Origin: Heloderma charlesbogerti | Lineage: Eukaryota; Chordata; Lepidosauria; Squamata; Helodermatidae | Assembly: GCA_026122225.1 (NCBI GenBank) | Contig: JANEZZ010001676.1 | Coordinates: forward strand, 1,240,001-1,304,000 | Length of the DNA: 64,000 nucleotides | Direction: 5' to 3' | Shown here: positions 49,501 through 59,255 of the stretch, one piece after another | Position numbering within the stretch: position 1 is the first letter of the stretch | Layout: every line of letters begins with the position of its first letter | The notes under the pieces: model-generated | What the model was told of the DNA's origin: nothing | Seen by the model: the letters and a program-made list of their open reading frames with translations, nothing else | Database searches by the model: none | Made by a program: the position numbers and the translations under genes

Positions 49501-52500
49501 TCCTTATAGTCCAGCTCTCACAGCCATACATTACTACTGGGAAAACCATAGCTTTGATTAGACAGACCTTTGTCGGCAAGGTGATGTCTCTGCTTCTTAC
49601 TATGCTGTCTAGGTTTGCCATAGCTTTCCTCCCAAGGAGCAAGCGTCTTTTAATTTCATGGCTACAGTCACCGTCTGCGGTGATCTTGGAGCCCAAGAAA
49701 GTAAAATCTGTCACTGCTTCCATTTCTTCCCCTTCTATATGCCAGGAAGTGATAGGGCCAGATGACATGATCTTAGTTTTTTTAATGTTGAGTTTCAAAC
49801 CAGCTTTTGCACTCTCCTCTTTCACCCTCAACAAGAGGCTCTTGAGATCCTCTTCGCTTTCTGCCATTAGGGTGGTATCGTCTGCATATCGGAGGTTGTT
49901 GATAATTCTCCCGGCAATCTTAATTCCGACCTGTGATTCATCCAACCCAGCATTTCTCATGATGTACTCTGCATATAAGTTAAATAAGCAGGGTGACAAT
50001 ATGCAGCCTTGTCGTACTCCTTTCCCAATTTTGAACCAATCGGTTGTTCCATGTCTGGTTCTTACTGTTGCTTCTTGACCCTCGTACAGGTTTCTCAGGA
50101 GACAGGTAAGGTGGTCTGGTACTCCCATCACTTTCAGAATTTGCCACAGTTTGTTGTGATCCACACAATCAAAGGCTTTAGCGTAGTCAATGAAGCAGAA
50201 ATAGACGTTTTTCTGGAATTCTCTTGCTTTCTCCATGATCCAGCGAATGTTGGCAATTTGATCTCTAGTTCCTCTGCCTCTTCGAAACCCAGCTTGTACT
50301 TCCGGTAGTTCTCGGTTCGCATACTGCTGAAGCCTAGCTTGTAGGATTTTGAACATCACCTTGCTGGCATGTGAAATGAGCGCAATTGTGCGGTAGTTTG
50401 AACACTCTTTGGCGTTGCCCTTCTTTGGAATTGGAATGTAAACTGACCTTTTCCAGTCTTGTGGCCACTGTTGAGTGTTCCAGATTTGTTGGCATATTGA
50501 ATGCAGCACTTTAACCGCATCATCTTTTAGGATTTTAAATAGCTCAGCTGGAATACTGTAATCTCTGCTAGCTTTGTTGTTACTAATGCTTCCTAAGGCC
50601 CACTTGACTTCACTCTCGAGGATGTCCGGCTCAAGTTCAGTGAGCGCACTATCATGGCTATCAGGGACATTCAGATCTTTCCTGTATAGTTCTTCTGTGT
50701 ATTCTTGCCACCTCTTCTTAATCTCATCTGCTTCTGTTAGGTCCCTGCCTTCTTTGTCCTTTATCATGCCCATCTTTGCACAAAACGTTCCCTTGAGATC
50801 TCCAATTTTCTTGAAGAGATCTCTAGTCTTTCCCATTCTGTTGTTTTCCTTGATTTCTTTGCATTGTTCATTTAAGAAGGCCTTCTTGTCTCTCCTTGCT
50901 ATTCTCTGGAACTCTGCATTCAGTTGGGTATATCTTCCCCTTTCTCCTTTGCTTTTTGCTTCCCTTCTTTCGTGAGCTACTTGTAAAGCCTCATCAGACA
51001 GCCACTTGGCTTTCTTGCATTTCTTTTTCTTTGGGACGGATTTCGTTGCTGCCTCCTGAACAATGTTACGGACCTCCGTCCATAGTTCCTCAGGCACTCT
51101 GTCTATCAGGTCTAATCCCTTAAATCTATTCCTCACCTCCACTGTATATTCATCAGGGATATGATTTAGGTCATACCTGAACGGTTTAGTGGTTTTCCCG
51201 ACGTTCTTCAATTTAAGCCGAAATTTTGCAAGAAGCAGCTCATGATCTGAACCACAGTCAGCTCTAGGTCTTGTTTTTACTGACTGTATAGAGCTTCTCC
51301 ATCTTTGGCTGCAAAGGACATAATCAATCTGATTTCGATATTGACCATCTGGTGACGTCCATGTGTAGAGTCGCCTCTTGTGCTGTTGGAAAAGAGTGTT
51401 TGCTATGATCAGCATGTTCTCTTGGCAAAACTCTATTAGCTTTTGTCCTGCTTCATTTTGTATACCAAGGCCATGCCTGCCTGTTATCCCGGTGATTTCT
51501 TGACTTCCTACTTTAGCATTCCAATCCCCTATGATGAAGAGGACATCTTTTTTTGGTGTTAGTTCTAGAAGGTGTTGTAGGTCTTCATAGAACCGATCAA
51601 CCTCAGCTTCTTCGGCCTCAGTGGTTGGGGCATAGACCTGAATTACTGTGATGTTGAATGGTTTGCCTTGGATTCGTACTGAGATCATTCTATCATTTTT
51701 AAGATTGTACCCCAGTACTGCTTTTCCCACCCTTTTGTTGACTATGAGTGCTACTCCATTTCTTCTAAGTGATTCTTGCCCACAATAGTAGATATGATGG
51801 TCACCTGAATTAAATTCGCCCATGCCTGTCCATTTTAGTTCGCTGATTCCCAAGATGTCGATGTTCAGTCTTGCCATCTCATGTTTGACCACCTGCAGCT
51901 TACCTTGATTCATTGATCTGACATTCCAGGTTCCTAAACAATATTGTTCTTTACAGCATCGGATTTTCTTTTCACCGCCAGACACATCCACAGCTGAGTG
52001 TCCTTTCGGGTTTGGCCCAGCCGCTTCACTCTTTCTGGCGCTACTTGGAAATACCCTCTGCTCTTCCCCAGTAGCATATTGGACACCTTCCGACCTGAGG
52101 GGCTCATCTTCCGGCATCATATCTTTTAGCCTTGTGATACGTTCCATGGGGTTTTCTTGGCAAGAATACTGGAGTGGGTTGCCATTTCCTTCTCCAGTGG
52201 ACCACAATTTGTCAGAACTCTCTGCCATGACCTGTCCGTCTTGGGTGGCCCTGCACGGCATAGCTTATGGCTTCACTGAGTTACGCAAGCCCCTTCGCCA
52301 CAACAAGGCAGTGATCCATGAAGGGGTCTGAATTTGTACCTATGCATATAAATGCCTGCGCAAATGTTATGCAAACTGGTGTTCTCTTTTGCCCTCTTTT
52401 TTGAAGATGCACTTCTCTTTTTTGGCAGTGTGTTCAGTAATGAATTGGTGCAAACCAGCCAGCCCCCATTTTGGCGGATAGTTTCCGCTTCTCTTTCCCC

Positions 52501-55500
52501 GCTATCTGCCACTCCTCTGACCCCCTTCTGGCTTCTGCAGGTGAAATACAGCAGCTGCTCCAATCACAACCGGCCAAGCCTTGGAAAGGCACCTAGTGGC
52601 CTTGGCAGGGGTCCGGAGGAGTCCTGCTAATATTCATGACTCATCTGATAAGCAGCTTTATGCTTTCTCCCCCGCACCCCACCCCCACCTCCTCCAGCAA
52701 AGGCTTTTGCTTGAACTCCAGCAGTAAACCCTGCGGCTGAACTTTTAAATGCTTCTTATGCCTGGGCTTCTGATTGGAACACTCTCTGCACCCTAGGCTA
52801 ACCCCCAGCACACATCCACGCCTGCCCTTCTGGTGTCCTGTGGGGCCGTAAGGAAAAGAAACGCCCCATCCCAGGGAGAGTCCATTCCTGCCCTCAAGCT
52901 GACAAGGAGATCTCAGATGACATTTTGCAAAACACATTCAAAATGCAGCAAACCTGTTCCACATCTGATTTTGACTTGTTTGGCTTTTGAACATTTTCAA
53001 ATGTCACTTTTGCTATTCCACTTTGAGGACAACTTTTAATAACCTACAACCTGTCAGCAGAATAGTGAGGCGGGTGCAGCGTTAAATATCAAGTTGTCAT
53101 ATGCAATACTTTTGACACCTTCGCTTTTCTAAAATTCTCCCCCCCGCACCCCGCCACCCCGCCACCAAACAACACCATCCATAATTAAGAACGTTGGGGT
53201 GGGGGAGAAAGTCAAATCAGGACAAGATAAATTTCTTTAAATTATAATAATGCATTTTGCTGTTGTGTTTTTCATTCATTTGTTTTTATGTTATGTTTTA
53301 ACCAATATTTTGTTTTAATCTGTACCTTATTATTGGTAGGTGCCTTGAGCACCATTTGCAGCGGAAAGACAGGTTATAAATTTAACAAATCAATCAAAAA
53401 CCACACAAGCATACTCAAACAGGAGACGTTTAGCTAAAAATTTCTCTCCTTCCCCCTCCCTTTCTAATATTTGCATGATCAATTCTGACTGATGTTTGGA
53501 AAACCAATAGTAAAGAACAGGTAGATGTATCTTGGTATAAAGGGAATGTCTATAGCAGGGATGGGAAAACTCCAGCTTGAGAGCCTAATCCAGCCCACAG
53601 AGATACCCCGTTTTGCCTGCAGACCCTCCTTAGTTCCTTCAAGAGGTGGAGTTTGACCTCCAAGGTCTCCTCCCTTGTTGTCTCCGCTCTATGATAAAGG
53701 GCTGTCCCTTCACTCAAAATGTCATAGTCAACAAGAACATAATGCCTCCCTTATTACATATAAATTTATACAGCCAGTGCCAGCACCAAAGCTGTGTTGC
53801 TACTCTGGAAAAGTACCTAGTGAGTAGGCACAGCAGCACCTTTTTAGATGTATTTACACTACAGATGTACCTAGCTGAGATTCCTTCATATATATATATA
53901 TACATACAGACACACACACACACACACGTACAATAAATATTTTTTCCCAAGGTGCCAGAAAGACCAGACTCATTTGCACAAAATACCCCTGTTCAGTAGC
54001 CTTCAGAGCTGCTCAGAGTTTTGAGTTTCTCAATAATTTACTTAGGGAAAAGTAAAGGTAAATGTTGACAGAGAGAGGCACAATGTAAATTAGGACAAAC
54101 CCTTCAACTACATCAAAAGCCTTCTGATTAAAAGGGTTTTTACAAGGCCAGTGCTAAGAAGTAACATCATATCACCTGTTCTAGGGAAAGCAGTTTCTGT
54201 ATCTAGTGTTGTAAAAGAGGAGGTGGCTGAAAACGATTAGAGTGAAATCAGTGTTTTTAATCTGATTTCCAGTTTGTTCGCATCACGCATCTGATAGGAG
54301 TTTAGTAACGTCATTCCCCCTCTCCACCACATTTCAAAATCAGATTAGCCTCGCTGGCCCATTATAAGCAATAAGAAGAACTTAAAACAAATAAAAAGGA
54401 TCTGGCCTCATCATTTTCTCCTTCTCTCATAATAATAGAACCCGGGGTCATCCCATGAAGCTGATTGGTGGGAGATTCAAGACAAATAAAAGGAAGGACT
54501 TCTTCACACAGTGCATAATTAAACTATGGAATTTGCTACCACAAGAGGTAGTGATGGCCACTAATTTGGATGGCTTTAAAAGGGGATTGGACAAATTCAT
54601 GGACGAGAAGGCTATCAAGGGTCTACTAGTCCTGATGGCTATATTCTACCTCCAGTATCAGAGGCATACCAGTTGCTGGGGAACATGGGTGGGAGGGTGC
54701 TGTTGGGCTCGTCTCCTGCTTGTGGGCTTCCCGTGGGTAGCTAGTTGGCCACTGTGAGAACAGAATGCAGGACTAGATGGCCCCTTGGTCTGATCCAGCA
54801 GGGCTGCTCTTATGTCCGTATGTTCTTATCATAGTCCTGAACAAGGGCGTACCTGAATGGTGTGGGACCTGCATCCCAACTGTTGCCTCCCATGCTATTC
54901 TAGGGACACACAAATTAAGGAAATTTGTGTGTTTTGCTTCTCTTGGTTCTACGGGAAGCAAAAGCCGAGTGTAGTCAAACGCATACCCTGGATTTTAGGA
55001 AAGCTGATTTTAATAAACTCAGAACAATGATCAGTAAGGTCCCATGGCAAGCGACTCTAATGAGAAAAGGAGTCCAAGATGGGTGGGAGCTTTTAAAAAA
55101 GGAAATTCTCAAGGCACAATTACAAACAATTCCAACACGAAGAAAAGGTGGAAGACAAAAGAAGAAGCCAATGTGGTGTCACAAAAAGCTTAGAGATGAC
55201 CTGAAAACAAAAAAGGACACTTATAGGAAGTGGAAAGAAGGCCAAGCAACAAAGGAAGAGTACAGGCAGGTAGCACAGAATTGCAGGGATGGCGTCAGGA
55301 AGGCTAAAGCTGAGAACGAGCTGAGGTTAGCGAGGGATGCTAAAAGCAACAAAAAGGCTTTCTTGAGCTACGTGCACAGTAAAAGACAGAGGAAAGAAAT
55401 GGTGGTTCAGCTATTAAATAAGGATGGCAAAATGATAACAGATGACCAAGAAAAGGCAGAGGTGCTCCATTCCTACTTTGGCTCAGTCTTTTCCCAAAAG

Positions 55501-58500
55501 AGGGTCTATGATCCCACTGGCAAAGGTGAAGTACAGGCTGAAGGGGCAGGATTGCAGCTTGAGATCGATAGGCATATGGTCAAGGAGCACCTAATTACTT
55601 TGAATGAGTTCAAATCTCCAGGGCCAGATGAACTGCATCCTAGAGTAATAAAGGAACTGGCAGAAGAACTCTCAGAATCGCTGTCTATTCTCTTTGAGAA
55701 ATCATGGAGGACGGGGGAAGTGCCAGATGACTGGAGGAGGGCTAATGTAGTTCCTATCCTCAAAAGGGTAAAAAGGAGGAACCTGGGAACTACAGACCAG
55801 TCAGTCTGACATCAATCCCTGGGAAAATTCTGGAGCAGATGATAAAGCAATCCATCTGGAAGCACCTTGAAAACAATGCAGTGATTACTCAAAGCCAATA
55901 TGGATTTGTCAAGAACAAATCCTGTCAGAAGAATCTGATCTCATTTTTGGATCAAGTAACCTCCCTTGTAGACTGTGGGAATGCTGTAGACAGCATATAC
56001 CTCGACTTCAGCAAAGCTTTCAACAAAGTGCCCCATGATATCCTGATGAGCAAACTAGCTCAAAGTGGGCTAGATGAAACAACGATCTGGTGGATCCACA
56101 GTTGGCTACAGAATCGGACTCAAAGAGTGCTTATCAATGGGACCTTCTCCAACTGGGGAGAGGTAATGAGTGGGGTACCGCAGGGCTCAGTCCTGGGCCC
56201 AGTGCTCTTCAACATTTTTATGAATGACTTGGAGGAGGAGGTGCAGGGACTGCTGATCAGATTTGCAGATGACACAAAATTGGGCGGGATAGCTAATACC
56301 TTGGAAGACAGAAACAAAATTCAAAGTGATCTTGATAGACTGGAGCGCTGGGCAGAAAACAACAGAATGACATTTAATAGGAATAAATGCCAAGTTCTGC
56401 ACCTAGGAAAAAGAAATCAAATGCACAGTTACAAGATGGGGGATACGTGGCTCAACAACACTACAAGCGAGAAGGATCTTGGAATTTTTGTCGATCACAA
56501 GCTGAATATAAGCCAACCATGTGATGTGGCTGCAAAAAAGGCCAATGCCATTTTGGGCTGCATTAATAGAAGCATAGCTTCCAAATCCCGGGAAGTACTA
56601 GTTCCCCTCTACTCAGCACTGGTTAGGCCTCATCTGGAGTACTGTGTCCAGTTCTGGGCACCACATTTTAAGAGGGATGCAGACAAACTGGAGAGGGTTC
56701 GGAGGAGGGCAACGAAGATGATCAGGGGACTGGAAACAAAGCCCTATGAAGAGAGACTGAAAGAACTGGGCATGTTTAACCTTGAGAAGAGAAGACTGAG
56801 GGGAGATACGATAGCGCTCTTCAAGTACTTGAAAGGTTGTCACAGAGAGGAAGGCCAGGATCTCTTCTCGATCATCCCAGAGTGCAGGACACGGAAGAAT
56901 GGGCTCAAGTGACAGGAAGCCAGATTTCAGCTGAACATCAGGAGAAACGTCCTGACTGTTAGAGCAATACCACAATGGAACCAATGACCTAGGGAGGCAG
57001 TGGGCTCTCCCACACTGGAGGCATTCAAGATGAGGCTGGACAGCCATCTGTCAGGGATGCTCTGACTTGGATTCCTGCCTTGAGCAGGGGGTTGGACTCG
57101 ATGGCCTTGTAGGCCCCTTCCAACCCTACTATTCTATGATTCTATGATTCTATGAAATCACAAGGTTGAGGTGGATCTCATGGAACTTTCCCAAACCAGA
57201 CAGATCTGCCTGTCAAAGTCAGGACTAGTGACAACTGACATGGAATTTCCCACATTCCACCCCACGGCCCACATGGTTTCCTCATCTCATGCCTTAGCGT
57301 GGGATGGGATGGGATGTAGCCAGAAGAAACTGTGCCACTCTTAGGGTTGCTGGCTGGCCATTCCAGTATTAGGTGGATCACTGGTTAATAGTCCAGGATG
57401 GTCAGGTCCTGTTTCGTCCATGGGAGCTAAAAGGTTAGGAGATGGTCTCCTGATAGTTGTGGGGCCTTCTCTGTGTTCTTGAATGAGATGTTCATCAGGG
57501 CTTGGGGAAGGTGACTGACATTCTTTTAGCTTAGGTGAGGGAAGGGGTGTGTGTTTTACAGAGACAGAGGGAGCTCAAAGTTTCCAGCTGGAGTTAGATA
57601 AAACTGGGGTTGCAGCTTTGGAGGCTGCCCAAATGATTCTCAAGAGAATCTGTCTTTTTGCCTCCACGGACTCCCTGTTTATATATTTGCAAATGAAGCA
57701 AACGTGACAGATATACCTGAAGTCCCCAGTGCTCTCTCTCATCCCAAGGAAACTAATCCCTGTGGCGCTGCTCCTGGGACCTCTTGCCGCATGCAGAACT
57801 GGGGAGCACATAAGAATATGGATCAGGCTTGTTGGCCCACTTGGTAATTTCTAGGATGCATTGTCAGGAATGACCCAGCACAGAAAGGAAACCGTGATGA
57901 CAGACCAGACACAGTTTGGTTTATAATGAGGCTGCTTGGCAAGGGGTTATTTTTAGGATAGGCTGCCTCACATACCTGACCTCAGATCTACCCAAGGCAG
58001 GTCAAAAATAGGCCCATGTTTCTTTGTAGCAACAGCAAACATTTCTCTCCCTTTTTTCTTTTAAATGAACAGATTCCTCTGATCAAGAGCTGTATTTGTT
58101 TTGGAAGCTGGCATGCTTGGCAGTAATGCCGGGCCATGCGGAAGAGCAGCACGTCCCTGCTATAAAGTGTCTGGCTGGGTGGAAATCTGGATGGGGAGGT
58201 CTCAGTTCAGCTTGTCACAGCGTCCCTGGCAGAAGGAGGGTGCATCAGTGGTACTGGGTTCACCACACGCCCTGCTGTCCTGCAGTTCTTGAATTTGTAA
58301 AGGCAGAGAATGGAAGGGGGATGTCTTCTGTGTAAAAGCGCATGTGCGTGTGTGGCTGAGCACTCTGTACATGTGTAGGAAATAAGGCTTCCCTCATTGG
58401 GGGGGGCTGCTTGTTACACCTAACCGCCAGCGACATCATCCATCATGCCAGTGCATCTCCAGAGTTTGGAGAGCCCTCGGGCAAGAGCCCCTCCATGGGC

Positions 58501-59223
58501 CCCCTCCCTCAGTGAGTCTGCCTTCTCGCCACCATTGTCACCAGCTGCTGGTGCTTCTCATCCTTCTCATCACTGCTACCCCTTGCTTGCTTGAGTGGCA
58601 GAAAGACAGGGAGCAAGGAGGCCATGGCATCTCCTGCTCCCCCTCACCACCACCACCAGACTTCATCTGGGCCAGAGCAAGAGGCAGGTGAACGAGCAGG
58701 TTGCGATGGTGAAGAGGAGGAGCAAGTCCAGGGGGCTCTTGTCAGTGGGCCCCCGCTGGGGTGTGGGGCCCCAGCAAGTGCCCGACCATGCCTACCCTTG
58801 ACACCAGCCCTGCATCATGTCACCTCTTCTCACTGTTTCAGACAGGGCTGCAGAACCTCAGGCCTGGGGGGTGTATCTGGCCTTCCAGAGTGCCCCAGAA
58901 GGCCTTGCCACCCTTGGGTTGAAAGTGATTCTGCAGCCCTGGTTTAAGAAGTCTCTCTCTCCCACTTGCTTGCTTGCTTCCTTCCTTGCTTTTTATTTTA
59001 TTTTTTTTATTATTAAATTTATTAATCGCCCATCTGGCTGGTCACCCAGCCACTCTGGGCAATGTACAGCGTATAATAAAACAGTTTGAAACAATAAAAT
59101 TCTACAAAAAAAACGTTTTCTAAAATACTCTAACCCACCCCAAATGCCTGCCTGAACAACCACGTTTTTAATGCACGACGGAAGCTCATTAAAGAGCGAG
59201 CTTGCTTGCTTGCTTGCTTGCTT

Positions 59224-59255
<32 letters not shown>

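Noticed and set aside
49146..50975. Several + strand frames of 89-174 codons
   Set aside because: All are antisense shadows of the intact BovB reading frame.
54431..57155. One continuous CR1 from 54431 to 57155
   Set aside because: The first 400 bp already end in a complete 3' tail (ttatgttctta), so it is a separate insertion of another CR1-type subfamily next to the longer copy.
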